The translations under genes were made by a program, and so were the position numbers. The notes under the pieces are model-generated. The model saw only the letters and a list, made by a program, of their open reading frames with translations. It made no database searches and had not been told where the DNA came from. A stretch of DNA of 64,000 nucleotides, from assembly GCA_017548765.1 (NCBI GenBank), contig JAFYZH010000090.1, positions 1-64,000 of the forward strand, in the 5' to 3' direction. Each line of letters starts with the position of its first letter. Position 1 is the stretch's first letter. This document shows positions 16,454-25,743 of this stretch, in pieces. Origin of the DNA: Lachnospiraceae bacterium. GTDB lineage: Bacteria > Bacillota > Clostridia > Lachnospirales > Lachnospiraceae.

Positions 16454-19400
16454 TTACTCCTTTATGAACTGGAAGCCTTTGAAATGGACCTTTTCGTGGA
16501 ATACGAAGGTGAGTTCCTGAACGCCGCACAGTTTCTCCGGCAGATCGTATTCCTCGACCTGGTAGGTATTCCAGATAGATTTCTTATGATAGTGGAAGGT
16601 GCCTAAGCAGACGCCGTCCTCTCTCTTTCCTTTGTAGATCTCGAAGTCGATCGGTTCGGACGCCAGTTCGAAGATCGAAACCTGGATCCTCGAAGAACCA
16701 TTCTCCCCGAAATCGATATTTCCGAAGGTCACTCCGCTGTCGCCCTCACGGTCGGTCGCGATCCCGCGTTCATTGCCGATCGTGATCTTTCCGAAGGTAG
16801 CCTCGTGGAATCCTGCAGAAATGAAATCATACGGATCTTTTGCTATCGCCCCCATACCCGTTACGGTAAATGTCTGGGACGTGTAAATGTCGACCTTATC
16901 GCCGCCGTTCTTCGTAGCCAGGCGTACCTGGAAGACACCATCTCCCAGTGCGGTAACGGTACATGCCAGCGGGTTCATCGGATCCGGAGTGATCTTTGCG
17001 ATCTTCGTCGGAACACCGTTGATATCGGTAGCCTTCCAACGGAATTCAAAATAGGATGTATCCTCCGGATACAGGGCGGCATGCAACTCGATCGTATTCT
17101 GTTTCGGGCTCATCTCAAATCCGGACGGGCTGATGATCGCGATCTTACGCACCGGGATCTCATTCAGAATTGCGCCGGTAGATTCGATGTTTTCCATCTG
17201 GCAGCTGATGCCGGGGATCGGCTCCGCCTTGCGCGCATACAGGGTAACGCTCGCATCCGGAAGGGACGGGGAAGTTACCTGTACGTAGATATCGCCTTCC
17301 TCTTGCTTGGATGCGATCATCGCCAGGAGCTTACCGGAGAAGAGTCTGCGGCTCGTTCCCTTATACTCATCATAATCGGTGCTGTCGCCGTTATCGAGGC
17401 CTACCAGACGACCTGCTCCGGTAACATAGACATTGACACGGTTATTCGCATTTTCGACCGGATTTCCCTCCATGTCGATCATCGAGATCTCTACGAAGAT
17501 CATATCCACACCGTCGCCATTCATAGACGTGCGATCCGGTGTCAGAACGATCTGTGTCGCATTACCGAAGGAACGCCGTTCCTCGCGACACAATTCATTA
17601 TCAAATTCATCGTAAGCGATCGCAAGCAGTTTACCGTTTTGATACGGCATGCGATATTCGCATACGGTATGACGGCTCTTTTCATGGTCGATATTTCGCG
17701 GTCCGTCAACGAGTTCATCATTGAAGTAGAGCTCGATCTTCGGCGCATTACTGATCACGCGCACATCGATCATCTGACCGTCCGAGAAATCCCAGTACGG
17801 GCAGATATGGATCATCGGGGCATACCGGTAATCCGTCCACTCCGCCTGATACATGTAATACGAATCCTTCGGGAAACCTGCGGTATCCACCTGACCGAAG
17901 TAGGAATTCTTCGTCTGGTAAGGCGTAGGCTCACCGATGTAATCAAATCCGGACCAGATGAACTGACCCAAGGAAAACTCGCAGTCACGGTCATCGAAGA
18001 TATTGGCATAGCAATTCTCCGATCCCCAGCTCGTCGTACTGTTACCGAGCGCCGAGCACTGCTCGTCATCATCACACAGGATGGGCTGACTCAGCGGGAA
18101 ATGATAGATACCGCGGCTGGCTACGTTCGACGCGGTCTCGCTGCCGAAGATGATCCAGTCCGGGTGCTCTTCGTGTTGCTTCTGGTACAAGTACTCCGCG
18201 TAATTATATCCGACATACTTGAGTAAGTCCGCACTCTTCTGCGCACCTTCCCAAGGCATATAGTTCGATGCGAATGTGATGGGCGCATTGCCCCGGAAAT
18301 CGTATTTCCGGACACATTCAATGAGTTTACGCGTGATTTCGGCGCCATGCTCGGGATCCTTATGAACGTCCGCGATCTCGTTGCCGATGGACCACATGAG
18401 CAAGGACGGATGGTTGTAATCCCTGCGGATCCAGTTCTTCACGTCCTCCTCATAGCAGTCTTTAAAGAAACGCGAATAGTCAAATTCGGTCTTCGGAAGC
18501 TCCCACATGTCGAAAGCTTCACTCATTACAAGAAAGCCCATTTCGTCACAGAGATCCATGATCTCGGGCGCGGGCATGTTGTGAGCGGTGCGGATGGCAT
18601 TTACACCCATGGTTCGCATAATGGAAAGCTGACGCTTCGCAGCGACCGGGTTAAATGCGGCGCCGAGTGCACCCAGATCGTGGTGCATGCAAACGCCTTT
18701 GATCTTAATATGGCGGTCGTTCATGAACAGACCGCGATCGGTCGTGAATTCAAAGGTGCGGAAACCGATATTGCATGACATGTCATCGATCTCTTCCCCG
18801 TCTACGACCAGACTAGCTTCAACTTTATACAGGCGCGGGATCTCCAGCGTCCAAAGCGTAGGCTTGTAGACGGTCATGGAGACTTCACACTGTTCGAAAC
18901 GGAAGCACTCCTTGATGGCGTTTGCGATATCATTGCCCTCCGCATCCAGGACGCGGAAGCACAGGATGCCGTCGCAAGTCGCCAGCGCAGAAGCCGTTAC
19001 TTCAAAATTCGTTCCGATGCGCTGCGTGGACACGTACAGGCTGTCGGATGCTATATGGAACGGGTGGCGGGAAATGAGCCATACGTTCCGGTAAATGCCG
19101 GCGCCGGAATACCAACGGGTATTCGGCGACTCGTAGATGACCGAAACATGGATCTCGTTCTCACCGACCGTCAAAAAGTCCGTGATGTCGAACTCAAATG
19201 TCACATAACCGTATTTGCGGTTGCCGACCTCTTCCCCGTTTACGTAGACCGTGGTGTTCATGTATGCGCCGTCAAAGCGGATATACACACGATCCAAAGA
19301 CGGTACGTAAGAGAAGCGTTTACGATACCATCCCTCGCAATTCTCGTAGAGATCCTTCGTTTGCCAGATCAGGAAATCATGCGGAATATCCACCGGTGTC

Positions 19401-19498
19401 CAAACGACATCGATGTCCGTCATGATCCCGGCGATCGTCTGGCCGAGACTCTGCTTGGTGAACTCCCATCCGTCATTAAATAGTCTTTTTGTGTCCAT
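16454..19498 (-). CDS. GH2 family glycosidase (beta-galactosidase-like), large, cytoplasmic
   Basis: A 1014-residue retaining glycoside hydrolase. An N-terminal sugar-binding jelly roll (about 1-150) and an Ig-like domain precede the TIM barrel. The acid/base Glu374 is in MWSIGNEIADV and the likely nucleophile Glu454 in IIFGSETASN. After the barrel come Ig-like/DUF4982-type domains and, near residues 900-1014, a carbohydrate-binding-module-like domain ending HFKGFQFIKE. No signal peptide is seen, so it should act inside the cell on imported oligosaccharides. The exact sugar (beta-galactoside versus another beta-glycoside) is not settled. The ATG at 19498 is chosen because GAGGATGGAG provides a properly spaced site; the ATG two codons upstream is too close to it. 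Confidence 0.92.
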   Translation of the reverse strand: MDTKRLFNDGWEFTKQSLGQTIAGIMTDIDVVWTPVDIPHDFLIWQTKDLYENCEGWYRKRFSYVPSLDRVYIRFDGAYMNTTVYVNGEEVGNRKYGYVTFEFDITDFLTVGENEIHVSVIYESPNTRWYSGAGIYRNVWLISRHPFHIASDSLYVSTQRIGTNFEVTASALATCDGILCFRVLDAEGNDIANAIKECFRFEQCEVSMTVYKPTLWTLEIPRLYKVEASLVVDGEEIDDMSCNIGFRTFEFTTDRGLFMNDRHIKIKGVCMHHDLGALGAAFNPVAAKRQLSIMRTMGVNAIRTAHNMPAPEIMDLCDEMGFLVMSEAFDMWELPKTEFDYSRFFKDCYEEDVKNWIRRDYNHPSLLMWSIGNEIADVHKDPEHGAEITRKLIECVRKYDFRGNAPITFASNYMPWEGAQKSADLLKYVGYNYAEYLYQKQHEEHPDWIIFGSETASNVASRGIYHFPLSQPILCDDDEQCSALGNSTTSWGSENCYANIFDDRDCEFSLGQFIWSGFDYIGEPTPYQTKNSYFGQVDTAGFPKDSYYMYQAEWTDYRYAPMIHICPYWDFSDGQMIDVRVISNAPKIELYFNDELVDGPRNIDHEKSRHTVCEYRMPYQNGKLLAIAYDEFDNELCREERRSFGNATQIVLTPDRTSMNGDGVDMIFVEISMIDMEGNPVENANNRVNVYVTGAGRLVGLDNGDSTDYDEYKGTSRRLFSGKLLAMIASKQEEGDIYVQVTSPSLPDASVTLYARKAEPIPGISCQMENIESTGAILNEIPVRKIAIISPSGFEMSPKQNTIELHAALYPEDTSYFEFRWKATDINGVPTKIAKITPDPMNPLACTVTALGDGVFQVRLATKNGGDKVDIYTSQTFTVTGMGAIAKDPYDFISAGFHEATFGKITIGNERGIATDREGDSGVTFGNIDFGENGSSRIQVSIFELASEPIDFEIYKGKREDGVCLGTFHYHKKSIWNTYQVEEYDLPEKLCGVQELTFVFHEKVHFKGFQFIKE

Positions 19499-19510
19499 CT
19501 CCATCCTCGC

Positions 19511-19978
19511 TTATTTTAGATTTCTGATCTTGAAATTCTTCTCAGCCTCTCTTTTCTGATCTTTTTTTGCGATGTCTTCGCGTTTGTCGTAGAGTTTCTT
19601 ACCCTGTGCCAAACCGATCTCCACCTTCACCAGACTACCCTTAAAATACACTTGAAGCGGAACCACCGTGAATCCTTTTTGTGCCATCTTCCCCGCCCAC
19701 TTGTTGATCTCATAGCGATGCAACAAGAGTTTGCGCACACGTAGCGGGTCCTTGTTGAAGATGTTTCCCTTTTCATAAGGGGAAATATGCATGTTGTAGA
19801 TGTAGAGTTCCCCCTTATCCATCCGGATAAACGACTCTTTGAGACTGCATTTTCCCATGCGCATGGATTTTACTTCCGTGCCGGCAAGTGCGATCCCGAC
19901 TTCCAGTTTATCGTGTATAAAATAGTCATGGTAGGCCTTTTTATTATTCGCGATCAGCTTAATACTGTCCTTTCCCAT
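19511..19978 (-). CDS. smpB: SsrA-binding protein SmpB
   Basis: Binds tmRNA and delivers it to stalled ribosomes for trans-translation. The 155-residue basic protein has [13 protein letters not shown], the [11 protein letters not shown] core, and the [15 protein letters not shown] tail that enters the decoding centre. AAAGGATAAGAC lies before the ATG. The order secG-rnr-smpB is conserved in Firmicutes. No ssrA gene is visible in the window. Confidence 0.97.
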   Translation of the reverse strand: MGKDSIKLIANNKKAYHDYFIHDKLEVGIALAGTEVKSMRMGKCSLKESFIRMDKGELYIYNMHISPYEKGNIFNKDPLRVRKLLLHRYEINKWAGKMAQKGFTVVPLQVYFKGSLVKVEIGLAQGKKLYDKREDIAKKDQKREAEKNFKIRNLK

Positions 19979-20068
19979 GTCTTATCCTTTCAATCACTTG
20001 ATTTCCATACTTTCCTAAGGTAAATCATACCACAATTCCTCTGTTCCGTAAAGAGGAAGCGGCGAGAA

Positions 20069-22243
20069 TCACCTTTCGGAATTCTTACGTTTTTTGGTAT
20101 TTTCGACCAGGCCGAATACGACCTGTGACATCGCCGGATCCACATCCAGAACTTCTACTTTTACGCGTTCTCCGAGGGTGAACACGCGTCCCGTACGCTC
20201 GCCGACCAGGCGGTAATGCTGAGGATCCAAAACGTAATGGTCGCTCAGGCTCGTTAACTTAATGATACCTTCAACGGTATTGTAGAGTTCCACGAATATG
20301 CCACCATTCGTAACACCGCTGATCACGCCCTTGTGGATCCGTCCGATCTCGCTCTGCATGTACAGAGCCTTGAAGTATTTCATGACCTCCCGCTCTGCTT
20401 CCGCAGCCTTCCGCTCTGTTGCCGAGCAATGTGCGGCGATCTCGCCGAGCGTGCTTTCGCTGATCTTGCATTCGCCGCTCTGGGCACAGGCCTTCAGGAT
20501 GCGGTGGATCTGCAGGTCCGGATAACGCCGGATCGGGGATGTAAAGTGTGTATACTGGTCCATTGCAAGGCCGAAGTGCCCCAGGCATTCATTGCCATAA
20601 CGGGCCTGTTTCATGCAACGCAACAAAACCCGGTGGATCAACGGGCCTTCCGCCTCATGTGCCGTTGCATCCAGTACCTGCTGAAGTTTCTTCGGATGGA
20701 TCTCGTTCTGAATATGCAAAGTAAGGCCGAATCCTCCGAGGAAGGTCGCAAACTCCTGCATCTTCTCATCGGTCGGCGCTTCATGGTTACGGTATAAGAA
20801 CGGCAGGCTCTGCCAGTACGCGAGCTTAGCGATCGTTTCATTTGCCGCAAGCATGAAATCCTCGATCATATCCGTGGCAATGGAACGCTTATACGGATAG
20901 ATCTCGACCGGATAACCGTTCTCATCCAGGATCGCCTTCGGTTCCGGGAAATCAAAATCGATCGCACCGTGCTGCTTCCTGCGCTTACGGATCAACGCCG
21001 ACAGCTTAGCCATCGTCTGAAACATCGGGATCAGGCTCTCACAATCGGTTTTCAGGGCTTCGTCGGCCGTATCCTCAAGAAGAGCCGTGACCTCTTTGTA
21101 GGACATTCTGCGTGTCACGCGGATCACACTTTCGACCACACGGTGATCGAGGATCCTTCCCTGGTCGTCTACGGTCATCAGACAGCTCATGGCCAGACGG
21201 TCCACACCTGCATTCAGGGAGCAGATCTCATTGGACAGTTCTTTCGGAAGCATCGGGATCACACGATCCGGAAAATATACGCTGTTACCGCGATTTTTCG
21301 CCTCCGTATCGAGAGCCGAGCCTTCTTTCACATAGTGGGAAACGTCCGCGATATGAACGCCCAGTGAATAGGTCCCGTCCGCATTTTCCGTAACCGAAAC
21401 GCCGTCGTCGAGGTCCTTTGCGTCCTCTCCGTCGATCGTCACGATAACTTCTTTACGTAGGTCCTCACGTCCCTCGATATCCTGCTCCGAAACATACGGA
21501 GGGATTGCGCGTGCCTCGCGGATGACCTCCTCGGGAAATGCTGCAGGCAGGCCATAAGCCAGAATGGTCCCTTCGATGTCGGTGCGCGGGTCGGCAGCAT
21601 CGCCCAATACGCTGAGGATCTCACCCTCCGGATTACGCTTCTGATCACCGAAATCCGTGATCTTCACCCAAACCTTACTGTGGTCCTGCGCCTCGCCGAT
21701 CGCTTCCTTCGGGATGTAGATATCCTTCATGAAACGATTTCGCTCGGGAATAACAAAACCATAGGAATTCTTCATGACCAGCGTTCCCAAAACCGTTTCA
21801 TTCGCACGCTGAAGAACAGCCGTGACCTTACCGACCGGGTGCTTATCCCCCGTGTATAGGATCACCGCCTCTACCTCATCCTTATGCATGGCTCCGTTTA
21901 CATTCTTCGCCTCAATATAGATGTCCGGGATGTCAGAAGACTCTCCTGCCTCACCGGACGCTGTCTGTTTTACAAAACCGAAGCCGCGGGCGGATGCAAA
22001 AAACGTGCCGCGGATCTTCGTGTCGGCCTCGCAATTCGAATATGCGCCGGCCTTTACCGCAAAGTATTTTCCGTGGTTTGTCACATTGATCCGGCCGTCA
22101 CGTATCATACCCTGCAAGATATCGGCGAACTCTTCCCTTTTATCCTTCGGGATATCCAGAAGGATCGCCAACTCTTTTAATTTCATTGGTTTATAAGCCT
22201 CGGACGTAAACACGTCCATCAGCTGTTTCGTCTTATCTTCCAT
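20069..22243 (-). CDS. rnr: Ribonuclease R
   Basis: A processive 3'-5' exoribonuclease that degrades structured RNA and cooperates with SmpB/tmRNA. The 724 residues have an N-terminal helical domain, two cold-shock/OB domains (about 75-230) and the RNB catalytic domain with the Asp cluster in DGEDAKDLDDGVSV (about 271-284). A C-terminal S1 domain (about 630-710) ends in a short Lys-rich tail. The start lies only 18 bases after the U-tract of the secG terminator, so expression probably depends on read-through. Confidence 0.97.
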   Translation of the reverse strand: MEDKTKQLMDVFTSEAYKPMKLKELAILLDIPKDKREEFADILQGMIRDGRINVTNHGKYFAVKAGAYSNCEADTKIRGTFFASARGFGFVKQTASGEAGESSDIPDIYIEAKNVNGAMHKDEVEAVILYTGDKHPVGKVTAVLQRANETVLGTLVMKNSYGFVIPERNRFMKDIYIPKEAIGEAQDHSKVWVKITDFGDQKRNPEGEILSVLGDAADPRTDIEGTILAYGLPAAFPEEVIREARAIPPYVSEQDIEGREDLRKEVIVTIDGEDAKDLDDGVSVTENADGTYSLGVHIADVSHYVKEGSALDTEAKNRGNSVYFPDRVIPMLPKELSNEICSLNAGVDRLAMSCLMTVDDQGRILDHRVVESVIRVTRRMSYKEVTALLEDTADEALKTDCESLIPMFQTMAKLSALIRKRRKQHGAIDFDFPEPKAILDENGYPVEIYPYKRSIATDMIEDFMLAANETIAKLAYWQSLPFLYRNHEAPTDEKMQEFATFLGGFGLTLHIQNEIHPKKLQQVLDATAHEAEGPLIHRVLLRCMKQARYGNECLGHFGLAMDQYTHFTSPIRRYPDLQIHRILKACAQSGECKISESTLGEIAAHCSATERKAAEAEREVMKYFKALYMQSEIGRIHKGVISGVTNGGIFVELYNTVEGIIKLTSLSDHYVLDPQHYRLVGERTGRVFTLGERVKVEVLDVDPAMSQVVFGLVENTKKRKNSER

Positions 22244-22260
22244 TTTCTTTTCTGTACCTC

Positions 22261-22305
22261 AAAATAAAAAACACTCTATGCGATCATGCTCGGCATAGAG
22301 TGTTT
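22261..22305 (-). terminator. Intrinsic terminator after secG
   Basis: A 13-bp stem (AAACACTCTATGC with GCATAGAGTGTTT) is followed on the minus strand by TTTTTATTTT. It sits between secG and rnr and ends within 20 bases of the rnr start codon, so it may act as an attenuator. Confidence 0.9.
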
Positions 22306-22322
22306 GGTAATTCTTCAATCAA

Positions 22323-22682
22323 TTATTCAGCTTCAGTTGCTGCTACAGTTGTTGCTTCCGCTGTCGCATCCGCACCGGCCTCCGTAGTAGTCTCTACGTT
22401 GGTATTGTTATTGTTAACTGTATCAGCTACTGCAGTCTTATTGAATAAACTGCTGTTCAAAAGCAGACATACTACAAAGAAGAAAACAACCAACCAAGTG
22501 GTGGCTTTCTGAAGTTTGCCTTCCATCGAACGCGCTTTATTTTTTCCCCAATAGGAGTCAGCCATACCGCTGATAGAACCCGTCAAACCTGCAGATTTAC
22601 CTTCCTGCATCATAACGAGAAGCGTTATAGCCAGCCCGAGAATTACTAATACTATACCGAGAATAAACTCTAAAACATCCAT
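22323..22682 (-). CDS. secG: Preprotein translocase subunit SecG with unusual Thr/Ala/Glu tail
   Basis: A small membrane subunit of the SecYEG channel. From the ATG at 22682 (GGAGGTGAG upstream) it is 119 residues. The first span is at about 5-24, followed by MMQEGKSAGLTGSISG (typical of SecG), and the second span is at about 60-80. Beyond residue 85 there is a low-complexity tail of Asn, Thr, Ala and Glu about 35 residues long that most SecG proteins lack. An upstream in-frame ATG was rejected because it overlaps the promoter. Confidence 0.93.
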   Translation of the reverse strand: MDVLEFILGIVLVILGLAITLLVMMQEGKSAGLTGSISGMADSYWGKNKARSMEGKLQKATTWLVVFFFVVCLLLNSSLFNKTAVADTVNNNNTNVETTTEAGADATAEATTVAATEAE

Positions 22683-22706
22683 GGTCTCACCTCCACATAA
22701 GAATTT

Positions 22707-22734
22707 ATCATATGAACGCGGAAAATGCAAGCAA
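22707..22734 (-). promoter_or_regulatory. Probable promoter of secG
   Basis: A minus-strand -35 TTGCTT (22729-22734), 16-base spacer and -10 TATGAT (22707-22712) lie just upstream of the GGAGGTGAG site. Confidence 0.5.
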
Positions 22735-22747
22735 AAATTTGCGTTTT

Positions 22748-25216
22748 TTATTTTTCCCCTTTAGTTTCACTCTTTGGAGCGTTTTTTTCGTCCTTTTCGT
22801 CCTCTTTATTATCCTTTTTCTTAACGAACATACCGAGGAAAAACATCACAAATCCGAAGAGTATGAAGCCGGCAGCGATGATCAAAACGAGTTTTTGCAG
22901 ATCCCGGATCTCCTGATCGTCCGAACCATCCTGCGCAGTCTTTGTGTCCTGCCCCTTCGTCTGCGGTTGTGTGATCTCCTCCGTAGGAGCCTCGGTAGGC
23001 GCCTGTGTCGTAGCCTCCGTCTCCGGAGCCGTCGTGGTCTCTTCCGGTTTCTCAGCCACATTTACAAAAAATACAGTCTCGATACCTTCATAGGTGACCT
23101 TGATCGTGTTATCTCCCTCTTTCAATTCATCGTCAGGGAGTTCCACGTCATCTGTGACCTCAACTTTCGTACCGTCTTTGTAGATGGCATAAACGGTAAT
23201 ATCTTCTGACGTAATGCTGTCGCCGACATACTTAGCGCCGCCGATATATTTAAGTTCCAGTTTTTCGGGAACTTCTTTCGTCGTCTCTTCCTCGGTAGTC
23301 TCTTCTTCCGTCGTATCGGCTTCCGTAGTGTCCGCCTCGGTCGTATCTGCCTCCGTAGACTCTTCCGTCTCCTCCGCTGTCGAAATCTCAGCAGTGGTCG
23401 GTTCCGCAGTTGTAGGCGCCTGCGTGGGCGCTTGTGTAGGAGCCTCGGTGGGCGCCTGGGTCGGTGCTTCCGTAGGCGGTTGTGTAGGCGCCTGGGTAGG
23501 AGCCTCGGTAGGCTTTGAAGCCACCTCAACTACATAATCCTGGGTCAATGTCCCATAGACAAAGGTCACTGTATTCTTTCCGGCTTTCAACGGTTTTTCG
23601 GCATCTTTGATAGCCCATCCATCGACTGCTACGGTCTTTCCGTTATTAAACTTCACCTTTACGATGAAATCATTCCCGTTAAATGTATCGCCCTCGGTCT
23701 TAACCGTAAATTTATTACTTATGATCATCTCCTGTGCGATCAGTTTCGTAGCATTGACAGGGATCTTCTCAGTCTTTCCGCCGAACGAAACAACGATATC
23801 GTTCGTTCCTGCAGAAAGCTTATTCGTAGAAAGCGTTATCGATGAAGTAACGTTTTTCGTAGAATTATCACTATATTTAGCGATGACCTTAAAGTCAGCA
23901 GCACTTATCGGATCATTCTCAAACTTCTGCCCGCCTATATAGGTAACAGTGATCGAACTCAAGACAACTTTGGTTTCGCAATTCAGATCATAGTAAGCAG
24001 ACTTTCCGCCATACGTAACCGTGATCCTGTTTTTACCGGCCTGTGTCAACGTTGTGGGCGAAACCGTAATGCTTCCGCCTTCCACCTTCGTACTGCCATC
24101 GCTATATGTACCGATCACGACGAAATCCGAAGCACTGATCGTATCGCCGACATATTTTTTGCCGCCATTGTATTGCAATTCGATACTCTCAAGCGTAGCC
24201 GGCTTCGTAGCATTTACTGTGACTGTTGCCGACTTACCTTCATAGGTAACAGCGATGCTGTTAGCCCCCTCAACGAGTTGGTTTGCCGCAACAGAGAATC
24301 CGCTCGTAATAGGCTGTGTCGATCCATCACTATACTTAGCCGTTACGGAAACTTCCGCCGCATTGACCGACTGGCCGACCAGTTTAGCGCCACCAGTATA
24401 CTGCGCTACGATTTCGGACAATGTAACCTGAACCGGATTTCCGACCGTGATCTGGAAGGATGTGGACTTACCCTGATATGTAACAGTAACTGTTTCCACC
24501 GCATCGATATTAGGATTATATCCAGATACGCTGTAACCATCGATTATTTTACCCGGATCAAACAACGGCAGGTAGGAAGTTCCAAGGGAAGCATTCGACA
24601 TCGTGACTAAAGCCATAATGCCGGTATCCGCTAAGGATGTCCCCTTTTTCACCTGCGCAGGGAGCGAGTTAGGATCGATCTTAATGGATTTTACATTGAA
24701 ACCGCCGATAAACAGCTGAGACCAATAATACTTATAATTACTGCTTACATTAACGTGACCAATACCCATGTGTGTAAAGGCAGGGTTAAGCATGTTATCA
24801 AGATGTCCTTCACTGTTATACCACTGGTTGTAAGTTCCCTCGACAGAATTATTACCATCAGCGATATTTTCACCATAAGCATACCACGGGATATCGTCCG
24901 AAGTATCGGCAGTGTCCTGGTTAAAAAGATCGTCGAAAGTTTTCCCATTAGGCCGAAGGTGATTAAAATCGTTAGAGATCTCCTCTGCCCGCGTCATAGC
25001 AGGATAGTCGCTTAGAAGGATCGAGTATGTGATCGGCGCAACATTAAAACTAGCCCGAACATTATTGACCAGACGTGTCATGGCCAGGCCTTCACCGATC
25101 ACGGCATCCGATACTTTCTTTCCAGCAGCATAAGCCTTGGTTGGCGGATACGCTAAACCAAGGCTTACTACCATCAGTATGACCATTACAAAGGATGTGA
25201 TCTTTTTTGTTCTCAT
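22748..25216 (-). CDS. Large surface protein: CAP/SCP domain, Ig-like repeats, Pro/Thr stalk, C-terminal membrane anchor
   Basis: An 822-residue exported protein. A signal peptide (MRTKKITSFVMVILMV... to about residue 30) precedes a CAP/SCP domain (about 40-172) with GENIADG and an N-x-W-Y-N-S-E-G-H pattern. Then come about five Ig-like repeats of about 75 residues (263-339, 340-415, 418-491, 493-567, 650-722), each with YxGGxKxxGDxI and YSDGST-like elements. Residues 568-649 are PTEAPTQA and TTEAD repeats, and 723-766 is a second such linker. A hydrophobic span (about 775-797) and a Lys/Glu tail end the protein, so it is membrane-anchored rather than sortase-anchored. The ATG at 25216 is preferred over an upstream TTG because GGAAAG precedes it. 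Its ligand or activity is unknown. Confidence 0.9.
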   Translation of the reverse strand: MRTKKITSFVMVILMVVSLGLAYPPTKAYAAGKKVSDAVIGEGLAMTRLVNNVRASFNVAPITYSILLSDYPAMTRAEEISNDFNHLRPNGKTFDDLFNQDTADTSDDIPWYAYGENIADGNNSVEGTYNQWYNSEGHLDNMLNPAFTHMGIGHVNVSSNYKYYWSQLFIGGFNVKSIKIDPNSLPAQVKKGTSLADTGIMALVTMSNASLGTSYLPLFDPGKIIDGYSVSGYNPNIDAVETVTVTYQGKSTSFQITVGNPVQVTLSEIVAQYTGGAKLVGQSVNAAEVSVTAKYSDGSTQPITSGFSVAANQLVEGANSIAVTYEGKSATVTVNATKPATLESIELQYNGGKKYVGDTISASDFVVIGTYSDGSTKVEGGSITVSPTTLTQAGKNRITVTYGGKSAYYDLNCETKVVLSSITVTYIGGQKFENDPISAADFKVIAKYSDNSTKNVTSSITLSTNKLSAGTNDIVVSFGGKTEKIPVNATKLIAQEMIISNKFTVKTEGDTFNGNDFIVKVKFNNGKTVAVDGWAIKDAEKPLKAGKNTVTFVYGTLTQDYVVEVASKPTEAPTQAPTQPPTEAPTQAPTEAPTQAPTQAPTTAEPTTAEISTAEETEESTEADTTEADTTEADTTEEETTEEETTKEVPEKLELKYIGGAKYVGDSITSEDITVYAIYKDGTKVEVTDDVELPDDELKEGDNTIKVTYEGIETVFFVNVAEKPEETTTAPETEATTQAPTEAPTEEITQPQTKGQDTKTAQDGSDDQEIRDLQKLVLIIAAGFILFGFVMFFLGMFVKKKDNKEDEKDEKNAPKSETKGEK
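23270..23515 (-). repeat. Tandem Pro/Thr/Glu codon repeat (stalk) inside surface protein
   Basis: Short imperfect DNA repeats encode PTEAPTQAP units followed by TTEAD units. Copy number could vary between strains through slippage. A similar run occurs in the lipoprotein at 1813-3180. Confidence 0.8.
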
Positions 25217-25218
25217 TC

Positions 25219-25716
25219 TTACTTTCCGCAGCAATGCTTATATTTCTTACCGGAACCGCAAGGGCAGGGATCGTTACGACCGATCTTCGCCGGCTTTACG
25301 ATCGTCGTGGACTTCTTCTGCTCCTTATAAAGCTCAGCCTGGCGCTCTTTCGTCAGGTGACGCTCCCACTCGGGCAATGTATACAGCCACTCCGCCTTAG
25401 CGGCAACCATGTTCTTATACAGAAGCTCTTTGTCGTAATCGAAGGAAACAACGGTGTCTTCTTCCATCGTATCGATCGGGTTCTTTGTAACCAGGCTGTC
25501 GTCGATACCGTCGATGACACCGGTCATGACCATAACAGAAACATCAAACTCCTTCGCAAGATCTGCAACGGTTCCGGAGATCACTTCGTCGGTAGACAGG
25601 AGTTTCTTATAGAAGCCCTGTTCGAGTGTGAAGTAGCCTGCCCAGAACTTCTCATCGTCCTGCGGTGTACGCTGTGTCTCGTATGCAAGTTTACGCCAAT
25701 TTGCCAAAATTCCCAT
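25219..25716 (-). CDS. SEC-C motif protein, function unknown
   Basis: A 165-residue soluble protein whose last 22 residues form a zinc-binding SEC-C motif ([19 protein letters not shown]), as found at the C-terminus of SecA. The rest (1-140) is a helical acidic domain with no motif I recognise. SEC-C proteins often interact with SecB or ribosomes, but that is inference here. Its stop codon is immediately before the surface-protein start (TAAGAATG), so the two are translationally linked. It begins 28 bases after recG. Confidence 0.88.
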   Translation of the reverse strand: MGILANWRKLAYETQRTPQDDEKFWAGYFTLEQGFYKKLLSTDEVISGTVADLAKEFDVSVMVMTGVIDGIDDSLVTKNPIDTMEEDTVVSFDYDKELLYKNMVAAKAEWLYTLPEWERHLTKERQAELYKEQKKSTTIVKPAKIGRNDPCPCGSGKKYKHCCGK

Positions 25717-25743
25717 GTTAAATAACCTCTTAATTACTTAGTT

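Noticed and set aside
16805..18226. Long plus-strand frame of 473 codons antisense to the GH2 gene
   Set aside because: It has no ribosome binding site, the composition mirrors the antisense of codon-biased DNA, and the GH2 gene on the other strand has clear catalytic motifs.
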